Part shown: piece by piece, positions 51,200-60,655 of the stretch | Numbering within the stretch: position 1 is the stretch's first letter | Layout of the letters: each line of letters starts with the position of its first letter | Program-made: the position numbers and the translations under genes | Notes under the pieces: generated by a model | What the model was told of the DNA's origin: nothing | Databases searched by the model: none | Seen by the model: only the letters and a program-made list of their open reading frames with translations | Assembly (NCBI GenBank): GCA_040385825.1 | Contig: JAZKGQ010000007.1 | Coordinates: 90,529 to 154,528 of the forward strand | Length of the DNA: 64,000 nucleotides | Direction: 5' to 3' | DNA from: JANNNF01 sp040385825 | Lineage (GTDB): Bacteria; Pseudomonadota; Alphaproteobacteria; Rhodobacterales; Rhodobacteraceae

Positions 51200-51248
51200 T
51201 GACAGCGCCCCACGCCAGCCGCTAGGAAACTCCCAAGGGAATACGCAC

Positions 51249-52832
51249 ATGCCCCAGACCGACACATCCACGCAACCCCGCGTCCTGATCTTCGACACCA
51301 CCCTGCGCGACGGCGAACAGTCGCCGGGGGCCACCATGACCCACGAAGAAAAGCTGGAAATCGCGGGCCTGCTGGATGAAATGGGCGTCGACATCATCGA
51401 GGCGGGCTTTCCCATCGCCTCGGAAGGCGATTTCGCCGCCGTATCCGAGATCGCGAAACGCGCGAAAACCTCCACCATCTGCGGCCTTGCCCGCGCCAAT
51501 TACAAAGACATCGACCGCTGTTGGGAGGCGGTGAAGCACGCCAAATCCCCGCGCATCCACACCTTCATCGGCACCTCGCCGCTGCACCGCGCCATTCCCA
51601 ATCTGGACATGGACCAGATGGCGGAACGCATCCACGACACCGTGACCCACGCCCGGAACCTGTGCGACAACGTGCAATGGTCGCCGATGGATGCCACCCG
51701 CACCGAACATGACTACCTCTGCCGCGTGGTGGAAATTGCCATCAAGGCCGGGGCCACCACCATCAACATCCCCGATACCGTCGGCTACACCGCCCCGTCG
51801 GAATCCGCCGATCTGATCGCCATGCTGCTGAACCGGGTGCCGGGCGCGGACGGCATCATCTTTGCCACCCATTGCCACAACGACCTTGGCATGGCGACGG
51901 CCAATTCGCTGGCCGCCGTGCAGGCCGGCGCGCGGCAGATCGAATGCACCATCAACGGTCTGGGCGAACGCGCGGGCAATACCGCGCTGGAGGAGGTGGT
52001 GATGGCCCTGCGCGTGCGCAATGACATCATGCCCTACCAGACCCGCATCGACACCACCCGCATCATGAACCTGTCGCGCCGGGTGGCCAGCGTGTCCGGC
52101 TTTGCCGTGCAGTTCAACAAGGCCATCGTCGGCAAGAACGCCTTCCTGCACGAATCCGGCATCCATCAGGACGGCGTGCTGAAAAACGTCGAAACGTTCG
52201 AGATCATGCGCCCCGAGGATATCGGCCTGACGCAAAAGAACCTGACCATGGGCAAACTGTCGGGGCGGGCAGCGCTGCGGTCGGCGCTGAAGGATCTGGG
52301 GTATGAACTGGCCGACAATCAGTTGAACGATGTGTTCGTGCGCTTCAAGGCGCTGGCCGACCGCAAGAAGGAAATCTACGACGACGACCTGATCGCGCTG
52401 GTGGCCGACGAGGCCACGATGGCCGAGCATGACCACATGCAGATCCGCCGCCTGCGCGTCGTCTGCGGCACCGATGGGCCGCAAGAGGCGCAGATGACCC
52501 TTGCCATCGACGGGGTGGATCACAAGGTCGAGGCCACCGGCGACGGCCCGGTCGATGCCGCGTTCAACTGCGTGAAGGCGCTGTTCCCGCACAAGGCACG
52601 CTTGCAGGTTTATCAGGTGGCGGCCGTGACCGAAGGCACCGACGCGCAGGCCACCGTATCGGTGCGGCTGGAGGAAGACGGCCGCATCGTTACCGGCCAA
52701 TCCGCCGATACCGATACCATCGTGGCAAGTGCCAAGGCCTATGTGAACGCGCTGAACAAACTGATCGTGCGCCGCCAGAAATCGGCCCCCGGCGATGACA
52801 CGAAATCCGTCAACTACCGCGACGCCTCGTAA
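51249..52832 (+). CDS. leuA: 2-isopropylmalate synthase
   Basis: First committed step of leucine synthesis: acetyl-CoA plus 2-oxoisovalerate. The 527-residue protein has the N-terminal TIM barrel with ILIFDTTLRDGEQSPGATMT, NIPDTVGYTAPSE, THCHNDLGMATANSLAA (metal-binding HxH) and NGLGERAGNTALEEV. The C-terminal leucine-sensing LeuA dimer domain (about 390-515) supports feedback inhibition. RBS AAGGGA at 51235-51240 is eight bases before ATG. The leader and hairpin upstream add attenuation control. A hairpin follows the stop. Confidence 0.96.
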   Translation: MPQTDTSTQPRVLIFDTTLRDGEQSPGATMTHEEKLEIAGLLDEMGVDIIEAGFPIASEGDFAAVSEIAKRAKTSTICGLARANYKDIDRCWEAVKHAKSPRIHTFIGTSPLHRAIPNLDMDQMAERIHDTVTHARNLCDNVQWSPMDATRTEHDYLCRVVEIAIKAGATTINIPDTVGYTAPSESADLIAMLLNRVPGADGIIFATHCHNDLGMATANSLAAVQAGARQIECTINGLGERAGNTALEEVVMALRVRNDIMPYQTRIDTTRIMNLSRRVASVSGFAVQFNKAIVGKNAFLHESGIHQDGVLKNVETFEIMRPEDIGLTQKNLTMGKLSGRAALRSALKDLGYELADNQLNDVFVRFKALADRKKEIYDDDLIALVADEATMAEHDHMQIRRLRVVCGTDGPQEAQMTLAIDGVDHKVEATGDGPVDAAFNCVKALFPHKARLQVYQVAAVTEGTDAQATVSVRLEEDGRIVTGQSADTDTIVASAKAYVNALNKLIVRRQKSAPGDDTKSVNYRDAS

Positions 52833-52840
52833 CGAAAATC

Positions 52841-52869
52841 CCCCGAAGGCAGGAGTGCTGCCTTCGGGG
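52841..52869. terminator. Hairpin between leuA and convergent sulfotransferase gene
   Basis: CCCCGAAGGCAG-GAGTG-CTGCCTTCGGGG is a perfect 12-bp stem. On the minus strand it is followed by GATTTT, so it terminates the sulfotransferase gene; it may also end leuA transcripts. Confidence 0.8.
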
Positions 52870-52875
52870 TGAATC

Positions 52876-53973
52876 TTAAGGAGCACTCTTTTGTGACTCA
52901 ATCACAAAGTTGCGACATTCGCTTTCAACAAGGTCGGTCAAACCCTCTATCGCTTCACTCAGAGGCTTGCCACCCATCGCAGAAACTACATCGGCTTTCC
53001 CATGCAAGGTGAGGATAGCCTTCAAGATTTCTAACTTACGTGGAGCTTCAATAGATTTCATAACTGCATCAGAACTTGGGTATTTCTCGGGGTCTAGATC
53101 AAACAATGATGTGGTATTGGCATCAAGATCGACAAATCGACGCGCAACCTCTGCGTTAGAATCGGCATAGATTTTCAAAAATTCGGCTCGGGCTTCTGGA
53201 GTAAACATCACTGAACTCCCCTTACGAGTCGAATTGGCAATATGATCACCAAAAATTCTGTTGAATTTTCCGTAACCTACTTCTCGCATACTGCGAAGAC
53301 TGGCAATAAATGAAATTGCTTCACCAGATAGAGATGTGTTCCTCTGAGCGGAATCATTCAATAGGCTAATGTTCAACCCCAACAAGTTTGCTATGACGGA
53401 ATTAGAACGAGTCTCTTTATCCAAATAAGGCAGCGCTATTATATTTTCACTTCCAAAATAATTAGACCAAATAGTCAAAAATTCCAAGAAGTCCATTCTT
53501 TCCTTAGTATGCTTTGCTCTGAGGAAGTGGTCAAAAGACTCTTTATAACCACCACGAACAGACTGCGCATACATCGATTCGGCCCAAGTATCTTGGCGAC
53601 GCAGAAATACGACAATTTTAGTATCGAAATTTTTTCTAAATCCTGACAAAAATTCAGCTGCATATGCAGGATCATAGCTAAACAATTCCTCACTTATGAA
53701 ATTGCTCTGGAAGCCCTGCGAGATGATTTCATTCGACACTCGACGTATGGGGTGTGGAAAAGCCGCAACAGACTCTGGCCCTTGCCGATCAAGTCTACGC
53801 ATGTACTCGTTTATGAACCTATGCTGAATAGCAGTTGGATGCGGTTCACGCATCGTTGCAGGATAGTAGACACCTTGCTCACGCAGGGCCTTGCGGTTCT
53901 TGTGCATAAAGAACTGAAGGCCTGTAGTCCCAGTTTTGGGCATTCCAATGTGAATGTAAAGTTTCTGGCTCAC
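52876..53973 (-). CDS. Sulfotransferase-like protein, AT-rich
   Basis: 365 residues. KLYIHIGMPKTGTTGLQFFM carries the PAPS-binding P-loop (MPKTGTT), and KIVVFLRRQDTWAESMYAQS the 3'-phosphate binding Arg/Ser region. The rest (YFGSENIIALPYLDKETRSN) resembles glycan or aryl sulfotransferase folds. No signal peptide. It is much richer in A+T than leuA or mreB on either side, suggesting acquisition. It is transcribed in the same direction as, and 24 bases after, the second sulfotransferase-like gene, so the two form a unit. The acceptor is unknown. Confidence 0.8.
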   Translation of the reverse strand: MSQKLYIHIGMPKTGTTGLQFFMHKNRKALREQGVYYPATMREPHPTAIQHRFINEYMRRLDRQGPESVAAFPHPIRRVSNEIISQGFQSNFISEELFSYDPAYAAEFLSGFRKNFDTKIVVFLRRQDTWAESMYAQSVRGGYKESFDHFLRAKHTKERMDFLEFLTIWSNYFGSENIIALPYLDKETRSNSVIANLLGLNISLLNDSAQRNTSLSGEAISFIASLRSMREVGYGKFNRIFGDHIANSTRKGSSVMFTPEARAEFLKIYADSNAEVARRFVDLDANTTSLFDLDPEKYPSSDAVMKSIEAPRKLEILKAILTLHGKADVVSAMGGKPLSEAIEGLTDLVESECRNFVIESQKSAP

Positions 53974-53997
53974 ACTTACGTTCCTGTATGACGCAGC

Positions 53998-54723
53998 CTA
54001 AACGGCCAAATTCTCGACACGCTTGTAGCCGCTGACAGAAATTTGCTCTGCAATAGCTGCGATCTTCTGTTCAGAAACGGAAAGATTCAATCTCTCTACA
54101 AGTGCCCGTACAACATCCTGCGGATTTTTCTTCATCGCTTCCATGGAGATCATTATGACTGGGGCATCGGTTTGTCGCATGAATTGCAGGAACTCAGTGT
54201 AGCTTGTCAGTGATGCTTGAATTGCCCGACCGAATCCTCCACGATCTTCGGAAAATCCCGCCGATCCTGCACGTTTGATAATAGACAGCGCCGTCGAGAA
54301 AGGGCTTCGGAAAATATAGATGAAAACAGGGTTTCTGGCATTTTCTTCAAAGAACGCATAGTGACCACAGGACATGCCCGGAATTTTGAAACCCCAGCTT
54401 TGATATTCTGCGTTACGCTGATGGATCAAGTCAAGCAACCCGTCGGGTTCAAAGCGCTGCTGGAGAAAATCTTGATCTTCGCCACCATAGTCAGAGCCTA
54501 GTGGCAGGCCACAGGCTGAAAGGATGTATGACAAGATCGTCGTGCCACCACGAGCGGCTCCACCACAGACCGCGGTATATGGCTCGCTCATCTTGTCTTC
54601 ACCTCGGAAGTTTGCCGTCACCACCGCGTCTTGAGCTTCCATCGAAAATCCAAGGGTGTGGTCCGCATACTCAAGCGAATGTATCGCTCTGGCTTTATAG
54701 CTCTGGAATTTTTGAGATTTCAT
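53998..54723 (-). CDS. Second sulfotransferase-like protein
   Basis: 241 residues. YTAVCGGAARGGTTILSYIL contains a modified P-loop (GGAARGGTT) in place of PKxGTT, and NPVFIYIFRSPFSTALSIIK the 3'-phosphate-binding region, so the sulfotransferase fold is plausible but substrate and activity are unsure. The first ~45 residues are poorly conserved. ATG 54723 follows GGAGGGTGCC. It leads the unit with the 365-residue gene, lies opposite mreB and is moderately AT-rich. The 54724-54971 gap before mreB shows no gene. Confidence 0.7.
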   Translation of the reverse strand: MKSQKFQSYKARAIHSLEYADHTLGFSMEAQDAVVTANFRGEDKMSEPYTAVCGGAARGGTTILSYILSACGLPLGSDYGGEDQDFLQQRFEPDGLLDLIHQRNAEYQSWGFKIPGMSCGHYAFFEENARNPVFIYIFRSPFSTALSIIKRAGSAGFSEDRGGFGRAIQASLTSYTEFLQFMRQTDAPVIMISMEAMKKNPQDVVRALVERLNLSVSEQKIAAIAEQISVSGYKRVENLAV

Positions 54724-54971
54724 GGCACCCTCCATGCGACAAACTGCACAAGGGATAACACGACCCCCGAGGAAGTGTCGATACCTGCCCCCCCCGCCTA
54801 ACCCCCAAAATACCCGAAAATCCCAAGCCACAGCGCTGCGGGCGGAATGGCGCCCTTGCGGCCCCCCCCCCTTTCGCTCGCCCCGCCCAGTCCGTATATG
54901 GTGACGTTCCCCTCGGGTATCGGCCCCGAGTCGCGGAGATATTCGATTGCGCAAGACAGGGTCACCTCACC

Positions 54972-56009
54972 ATGTGGTTTTTCTCGAGCCTCTTTTCGTC
55001 GGACATGGCGATCGACCTCGGCACCGCCAACACGCTGGTCTACATTCGCGGCAAGGGGATCGTGCTGAACGAACCCTCGGTGGTGGCCTATCACACCAAG
55101 GACGGCAAGAAGGTGGTTCTGGCCGTGGGCGAGGATGCCAAGCTGATGCTGGGCCGCACGCCGGGCAGCATTGAAGCCATCCGCCCGATGCGCGACGGGG
55201 TGATTGCCGACTTCGAGGCGGCGGAAGAGATGATCAAGCATTTCATCCGCAAGGTCCACAAGCGCACCACCTTCAGCAAACCCAAGATCATCGTCTGCGT
55301 GCCGCATGGCGCGACCCCGGTGGAAAAGCGTGCGATCCGCAACTCGGTGTTGCAGGCCGGTGCTCGGCGCGCAGGCCTGATCGCCGAGCCGATTGCGGCC
55401 GCCATCGGTGCGGGCATGCCGATCACCGAACCCACCGGCAGCATGGTGGTCGACATCGGGGGCGGCACGACCGAAGTGGCCGTGCTGTCGCTTGGCGACA
55501 TCGTTTATGCGCGGTCGGTGCGCGTGGGCGGCGACCGGATGGATGAGGCGATCATCGCCTATCTGCGCCGCCACCAGAACCTGCTGATCGGCGAATCCAC
55601 CGCTGAACGCATCAAGACCAGCATCGGCACCGCCCGCATGCCCGACGACGGGCGCGGCAGTTCCATGCAGATCCGGGGCCGCGATCTGCTGAACGGCGTG
55701 CCGAAGGAAACCGAGATCAACCAGGCGCAGGTCGCCGAAGCCTTGGCCGAACCCGTGCAGCAGATCTGCGACGCGGTGATGCAGGCGCTGGAGGCAACCC
55801 CGCCGGACCTCGCCGCCGATATTGTCGACCGGGGCGTGATGCTGACCGGGGGAGGCGCGTTGCTGGGCGATCTGGACCTTGCGCTGCGCGAACAGACCGG
55901 GCTTTCCATTTCGGTCGCCAACGAGTCACTGAATTGTGTGGCGCTTGGCACCGGCAAGGCGCTGGAATATGAAAAGCAACTGCGGCATGTGATCGACTAC
56001 GACAGCTAA
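54972..56009 (+). CDS. mreB: Rod-shape determining protein MreB
   Basis: Actin-like filament protein that guides lateral wall synthesis. The 345-residue protein has phosphate-1 MAIDLGTANTLVYIRGKGIV, the helical VPHGATPVEKRAIRNSVLQAG, phosphate-2 VDIGGGTTEVAVLSLG and adenosine motif VMLTGGGALLGDLD. The N-terminal MWFFSSLF is amphipathic and likely membrane-binding. It is first in the mreBCD-mrdA-rodA cluster, with mreC 33 bases downstream. It shows no sign of transfer, unlike its left neighbours. Confidence 0.97.
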   Translation: MWFFSSLFSSDMAIDLGTANTLVYIRGKGIVLNEPSVVAYHTKDGKKVVLAVGEDAKLMLGRTPGSIEAIRPMRDGVIADFEAAEEMIKHFIRKVHKRTTFSKPKIIVCVPHGATPVEKRAIRNSVLQAGARRAGLIAEPIAAAIGAGMPITEPTGSMVVDIGGGTTEVAVLSLGDIVYARSVRVGGDRMDEAIIAYLRRHQNLLIGESTAERIKTSIGTARMPDDGRGSSMQIRGRDLLNGVPKETEINQAQVAEALAEPVQQICDAVMQALEATPPDLAADIVDRGVMLTGGGALLGDLDLALREQTGLSISVANESLNCVALGTGKALEYEKQLRHVIDYDS

Positions 56010-56042
56010 GCCCGTCGCACCCTCAAGACCCAGAGGCCCATC

Positions 56043-57032
56043 GTGGCACAGCCCCGCACCGGACCCGACGTTTTCTCGCGCCCGCTTCGCCGTGTTCTGG
56101 TGGGGTTGCTGGTGCTGGTGCTGCTGGCGCTGTTTCTGTTGTGGCGGGTGGACAGCCCGCGGGTCGAACGCTTTCGCGCGGCGCTGGTCGATGCGGTGGT
56201 GCCGAACATGGACTGGGCGCTCAGCCCGGTCACGCGCGCTGCGGCGATGATTGACGACTATCAGGCCTACACCCGGATCTACGAACAGAACCAGGAACTG
56301 AAGCGCGAATTGCAGCAGATGAAGGCCTGGAAGGAAGCCGCCCTTCAGCTGGAGCAGAAGAACGCCCGGCTGCTGGACCTCAATCAGGTGCGGCTGGACC
56401 CGATGCTGACCCATGTGACCGGCGTGGTGATGGCCGATTCCGGCAGCCCGTTCCGCCAGTCGGTCCTGCTGAACGTCGGCGCCCGCGACGGCATCCGCGA
56501 TGGCTGGGCCACGATGGATGGCATCGGTCTGGTCGGGCGCATCTCGGGGGTGGGCAACCGCACCAGCCGCGTGATCCTTGTGACCGACAGCAACAGCCGC
56601 ATCCCGGTGACGGTGCAGCCGTCCGGGCAAAAGGCGCTGCTGTCGGGCGACAACACCGTGCAACCGCCGCTGGAATTTGTCGAAAACCCCGATCAGGTCC
56701 GCCCCGGCGACCGGGTTGTCACCTCGGGCGATGGCGGGGTGTTTCCGGCGGGGCTGCTGGTGGGGCAAGTGGTGCTTGGCCCCGACAAGCGGCTGCGGGT
56801 GATCCTGTCGGCCGATTATCAGCGGCTGGAATTTCTGCGCGTGCTGCGCAGCCATCAGTTGGAACCCATTCTGGAAACCGGGGCGATCATCGCCCCGCCG
56901 CTGACGGTGGTGCCGCCACCGCTGGCCGAGGTGGTGCCCGGAACCGTGGGGTCCGACCAGACGGTCGCAGCGGGCGGGGATGTCGATGCGGCCGGGTCCG
57001 GTGCCGCCGAGGGGCCTGCCCCGGATGAGTGA
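56043..57032 (+). CDS. mreC: Rod-shape determining protein MreC
   Basis: Periplasmic scaffold linking MreB/MreD to penicillin-binding proteins. The 329-residue protein has one N-terminal membrane helix (VLVGLLVLVLLALFLLW), a coiled coil (RIYEQNQELKRELQQMKAWK), and a beta-barrel domain with TGVVMADSGSPFRQSVLLNV and VTSGDGGVFPAGLLVGQVV. GTG 56043 is the start, since the preceding residues lack a frame. The C-terminal tail is Pro/Gly-rich. mreD overlaps it by eight bases. Confidence 0.95.
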   Translation: MAQPRTGPDVFSRPLRRVLVGLLVLVLLALFLLWRVDSPRVERFRAALVDAVVPNMDWALSPVTRAAAMIDDYQAYTRIYEQNQELKRELQQMKAWKEAALQLEQKNARLLDLNQVRLDPMLTHVTGVVMADSGSPFRQSVLLNVGARDGIRDGWATMDGIGLVGRISGVGNRTSRVILVTDSNSRIPVTVQPSGQKALLSGDNTVQPPLEFVENPDQVRPGDRVVTSGDGGVFPAGLLVGQVVLGPDKRLRVILSADYQRLEFLRVLRSHQLEPILETGAIIAPPLTVVPPPLAEVVPGTVGSDQTVAAGGDVDAAGSGAAEGPAPDE

Positions 57033-57564
57033 CAGCGTCACCCGCATCACCTGGGCCTACCGCGCGCTGTTCCTGTTTCTGGCGGTGGCGGTGCTGTTCT
57101 TCCGGCTGCTGCCGCTTGGGTCGCCCGCGGGCAGCTGGCCGGGACCGGACCTGTTGTTGTGCCTGATCATGGCCTGGGTCATGCGCCGCCCGGATTATCT
57201 GCCGGTGCTGCTGATCGTGCTGGTGGTGCTGGTCGATGATCTGATCCTGATGCGCCCGCCGGGGTTGTGGACGGCGCTGGTGGTGCTGGCGACCGAGTTT
57301 CTGCGATCCCGCGTCGCCCTGACGCGCGAGTTGAACTTTGTGGTGGAATGGCTGCTGGTGGCCGGCCTGATGATGGCGATGCTGCTGGCCTACCGGCTGG
57401 TTTTTGCCATAGCCTTTCTGCCGCAGCCCGGCTTCGGCTTTGCCCTGCTGCAAATCCTGTGGTCGATGCTATGCTATCCCGCAGTGGTGATGGCGTCGCG
57501 CCTTGCGCTGGATCTGCGCAAACCCGCCACCGGCGAAGTGGATGCCATGGGGAGACGGCTGTGA
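57025..57564 (+). CDS. mreD: Rod-shape determining protein MreD
   Basis: 179 residues, integral membrane protein with about five helices (ALFLFLAVAVLFFRLLPLG, LLLCLIMAWVM, VLLIVLVVLVDDLILM, LLVAGLMMAMLLAYRLVFAI and the C-terminal LLQILWSMLCYPAVVM). This helix pattern and the DD(L/I)LL-type motif fit MreD. It overlaps mreC by eight bases and its stop overlaps the mrdA GTG (GTGA), so the whole block is translated as a coupled unit. Confidence 0.92.
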   Translation: MSDSVTRITWAYRALFLFLAVAVLFFRLLPLGSPAGSWPGPDLLLCLIMAWVMRRPDYLPVLLIVLVVLVDDLILMRPPGLWTALVVLATEFLRSRVALTRELNFVVEWLLVAGLMMAMLLAYRLVFAIAFLPQPGFGFALLQILWSMLCYPAVVMASRLALDLRKPATGEVDAMGRRL

Positions 57565-59504
57565 GACGCACCGCCCGCGACACCGAGGACAGCGCAAGAT
57601 CCATCACCCGGCGGTCCTTGCTGATGGGCGGGGCGATGTCATCGCTTGTCGCGGTGATGGGCGCCCGGATGCAGTATCTGTCGATCGACCAGGCCGACCA
57701 GTTTCGCCTGCTGGCCGAGGAAAACCGCATCAACATTCGTCTTATTCCGCCAACACGGGGCCTTATTCAGGACCGGAATGGCAAGACAATTGCAGATAAC
57801 GAACAAAACTATCGCGTGGTGATCACCCGCGAAGATGCGGGCGACGTGGCGGCGGTGCTGAAACGCCTGGCCAGCCTGATCCCGATGACCGCGGATGAGG
57901 TGGAAAAGACCATCGAGGAGGTCAAGCGCCGCTCGGCCTTTGTGCCGATCATCGTGGCGGACCGGCTGAGTTGGGAAGACTTTTCCAAGGTCGCGCTGAA
58001 CGCCCCGTCCCTGCCGGGCGTGACGCCCGAGGTGGGCCTGTCGCGGCAGTATCCGCTGGTCGAGGATTTCGCCCATGTGGTGGGCTATGTCGGCCCGGTG
58101 TCGGAAAAAGACCTTGAGGGCGTGCAGGATCCCGAACCCGTGTTGCAGATCCCCAAGTTTCAGATCGGCAAGATCGGCACCGAGCGCTGGATGGAGGACA
58201 CCCTGCGCGGACGGGCCGGCAACAAGCGGATCGAGGTCAATTCCGTGGGCCGCGTGATGCGCGAACTGGAACGCCGCGAAGGCGACCCCGGCGCCGACAT
58301 CCGCCTGACCATGGATGCCGATGTCCAGAATTTCGTGCAGGCCCGGCTGACCGGCGAAAGTGCGGCCTGCGTGGTGATGGACGTGAACAATGGCGACATC
58401 ATCGCCATCGCGTCAGCCCCGTCCTTTGACCCCAACCTGTTCGTGCGCGGCATCAGCACCAAAGATTATGCCGTTCTGACCGAAGACAAGTACCGCCCGC
58501 TGGCCAACAAGGCAGTCTCGGGGGCCTATCCGCCGGGGTCCACCTTCAAGATGGTGACGGCGCTGGCCGCACTCGAGGCCGGGGTGATCACCCCCAACAC
58601 CCGCGTCAGTTGCCCCGGATATGTGGAAATCGGCGGGCGGCGGTTCCATTGCTGGAAACGCTCGGGGCATGGCACGGTGACGCTGGACCGGTCGCTGACC
58701 GAAAGCTGCGATGTGTATTTCTATGACATCGCGCAGAAGGTGGGCATCGACAAGATTGCCGAGATGGGCCGCAAGATGGGTCTTGGTGTGCGCCACGACC
58801 TGCCGATGTCGGCGATCACCGACGGCGCGATGCCGGACAAGGCGTGGAAGCAGGAAAAATACAAGGCCGAATGGCGCATCGGCGACACGATCAACGCCTC
58901 TATCGGGCAGGGCTATGTGCTGACCTCGCCGTTGCAACTGGCGGTGATGACGGCGCGTCTGGCGACGGGGCGCGATGTGAAGCCCCGGCTGGTGCGGATG
59001 ATCGACGGCCAGGAGGTGGCGGTGGCCCCGGCGCAGTCTCTGGGCATCTCGCCCGAAAGCATGGCCGGGGTGCGGCGCGGCATGTTCGATGTGGTCAACA
59101 GCGCGCAAGGAACGGCGAAATCGTCGCGGGTGGCGGATGAAACCATGCTGATGGCCGGAAAATCCGGCACCAGTCAGGTCCGCAACATCAGCACCGCCGA
59201 ACGCGCAAGCGGGGTGATCGCCAACGACCAACTGCCCTGGGAACGCCGCGACCACGCGCTGTTCGTGGCCTATGCGCCCTATGACACCCCGCGCTATGCG
59301 GCGGCGGTGGTGGTCGAACATGGCGGCGGCGGGTCCACCGTGGCCGCGCCCATCGCGCGCGACGCGCTGCTGCGCACCCTGTATGGCACCATCCCGCCGC
59401 TGACCGCCTACCCCGCCAGCCAGCGCGGACGGATCGAGACGATGCTGAAGGAACTGCCCCTGCGCGCGCCCGACGACAGCGCCTCGGGCAATTCGCGGGC
59501 ATAG
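57561..59504 (+). CDS. mrdA: Penicillin-binding protein 2
   Basis: Transpeptidase for lateral wall elongation. The 647-residue protein has an N-terminal membrane segment (LLMGGAMSSLVAVMGARM), a PBP dimerisation domain with IRLIPPTRGLIQDRNGKTIA, and the transpeptidase domain with GSTFK (SxxK), SCD (SxN variant: LTESCDVYFYDIAQ) and KSGTSQV (KSGT). NTRVSCPGYVEIGGRRFHCW is typical of PBP2. GTG 57561 overlaps the mreD stop. rodA follows 11 bases later, the usual PBP2/RodA pair. Confidence 0.96.
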   Translation: MRRTARDTEDSARSITRRSLLMGGAMSSLVAVMGARMQYLSIDQADQFRLLAEENRINIRLIPPTRGLIQDRNGKTIADNEQNYRVVITREDAGDVAAVLKRLASLIPMTADEVEKTIEEVKRRSAFVPIIVADRLSWEDFSKVALNAPSLPGVTPEVGLSRQYPLVEDFAHVVGYVGPVSEKDLEGVQDPEPVLQIPKFQIGKIGTERWMEDTLRGRAGNKRIEVNSVGRVMRELERREGDPGADIRLTMDADVQNFVQARLTGESAACVVMDVNNGDIIAIASAPSFDPNLFVRGISTKDYAVLTEDKYRPLANKAVSGAYPPGSTFKMVTALAALEAGVITPNTRVSCPGYVEIGGRRFHCWKRSGHGTVTLDRSLTESCDVYFYDIAQKVGIDKIAEMGRKMGLGVRHDLPMSAITDGAMPDKAWKQEKYKAEWRIGDTINASIGQGYVLTSPLQLAVMTARLATGRDVKPRLVRMIDGQEVAVAPAQSLGISPESMAGVRRGMFDVVNSAQGTAKSSRVADETMLMAGKSGTSQVRNISTAERASGVIANDQLPWERRDHALFVAYAPYDTPRYAAAVVVEHGGGGSTVAAPIARDALLRTLYGTIPPLTAYPASQRGRIETMLKELPLRAPDDSASGNSRA

Positions 59505-59515
59505 GGGGCACCGGC

Positions 59516-60655
59516 ATGAGCTTTCTGGAATACCGCGTCAAACAGGTGCCGACCGGCATCCGCAAGATATTGTATGTGAACTGGGCCTTGGTGGTGCTGG
59601 TGACGGCGGTGGCCTCGGTCGGGTTTCTGATGCTGTATTCGGTGGCGGGGGGCGAAATCTCGACCTGGGCCGAGCCGCAGATGAAGCGGTTCGTGCTGGG
59701 GCTTGTCCTGATGTTCGCCGTCGCCATGGTGCCGATCTGGTTCTGGCGCAACATGGCGGGGGTGGCCTATGTGGCCTCGATGATCCTGCTGCTGGTGGTC
59801 GAGCTTTTCGGCTCGATGGGCATGGGCGCGCAGCGCTGGCTGGACCTTGGCTTCATCCGCCTGCAACCGTCCGAGATGATGAAGTTCAGCCTGGTGATGA
59901 TGCTGGCCGCCTATTACGACTGGCTGGACATCCGCAAGACCTCGCGCCCCCTCTATGTTGCCATTCCGGTGGTGATGATCGTGGCCCCGACCATTCTGGT
60001 GCTGATGCAGCCCAACCTTGGCACCTCGCTCATGCTGATCATGGGGGGCGGGGCGGTGATGTTTCTGGCCGGCGTCAGCTATTGGTATTTTGCCGCCGTG
60101 ATCTCCATGGGGGTGGGGGCTGTGGTGGCGGTGTTCACAACGCGCGGCACGCCCTGGCAGTTGCTGTTCGACTATCAGTACCGGCGCATCGACACGTTTC
60201 TGGACCCGACCGCCGACCCCCTTGGGGCGGGGTACAACATCATTCAGGCCAAGATCGCGCTTGGGTCGGGCGGGTTGTCGGGCAAGGGGTTCATGCAGGG
60301 CACACAAAGCCGGCTGAATTTTCTGCCCGAAAAGCACACCGATTTCATCTTTACCACCCTGGCCGAGGAGTTCGGCTTTGTCGGCGCGTTTTCCCTGCTT
60401 GTGCTTTACTCGCTGATCATTGTCTTCTGTGTGGTGTCGGCCTTGCAGAACAAGGACCGCTTTTCGGCCATCCTGATCCTTGGCATCGCGGTGAACTTCT
60501 TTCTGTATCTGGCGGTCAACCTGTCGATGGTGATGGGCATGGCGCCGGTGGTGGGGGTGCCCTTGCCGCTGTTGTCCTATGGGGGGTCTGCGATGCTGGT
60601 TATCATGGTGGCCTTTGGCCTGGTGCAAAGCGCCCATATCCACAGGCCGCGATGA
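59516..60655 (+). CDS. rodA: SEDS glycosyltransferase RodA
   Basis: Peptidoglycan polymerase of the elongasome. The 379-residue protein has about ten membrane helices. GAQRWLDLGFIRLQPSEMMK, QPNLGTSLMLIMGGGAVMF, GLSGKGFMQGTQSRLNFLPE and GVPLPLLSYGGSAMLVIM are the SEDS signatures, including the catalytic Asp in HTDFIFTTLAEEFG. It is coupled downstream to a DUF1345 gene by ATGA overlap. Confidence 0.97.
   Translation: MSFLEYRVKQVPTGIRKILYVNWALVVLVTAVASVGFLMLYSVAGGEISTWAEPQMKRFVLGLVLMFAVAMVPIWFWRNMAGVAYVASMILLLVVELFGSMGMGAQRWLDLGFIRLQPSEMMKFSLVMMLAAYYDWLDIRKTSRPLYVAIPVVMIVAPTILVLMQPNLGTSLMLIMGGGAVMFLAGVSYWYFAAVISMGVGAVVAVFTTRGTPWQLLFDYQYRRIDTFLDPTADPLGAGYNIIQAKIALGSGGLSGKGFMQGTQSRLNFLPEKHTDFIFTTLAEEFGFVGAFSLLVLYSLIIVFCVVSALQNKDRFSAILILGIAVNFFLYLAVNLSMVMGMAPVVGVPLPLLSYGGSAMLVIMVAFGLVQSAHIHRPR

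Noticed and set aside
57819..57832. GGTGATCACC inside mrdA as another operator copy
   Set aside because: It lies in coding sequence, is single, and differs from TGTGATCACA; the same applies to other GTGATCAC-like hits in genes.
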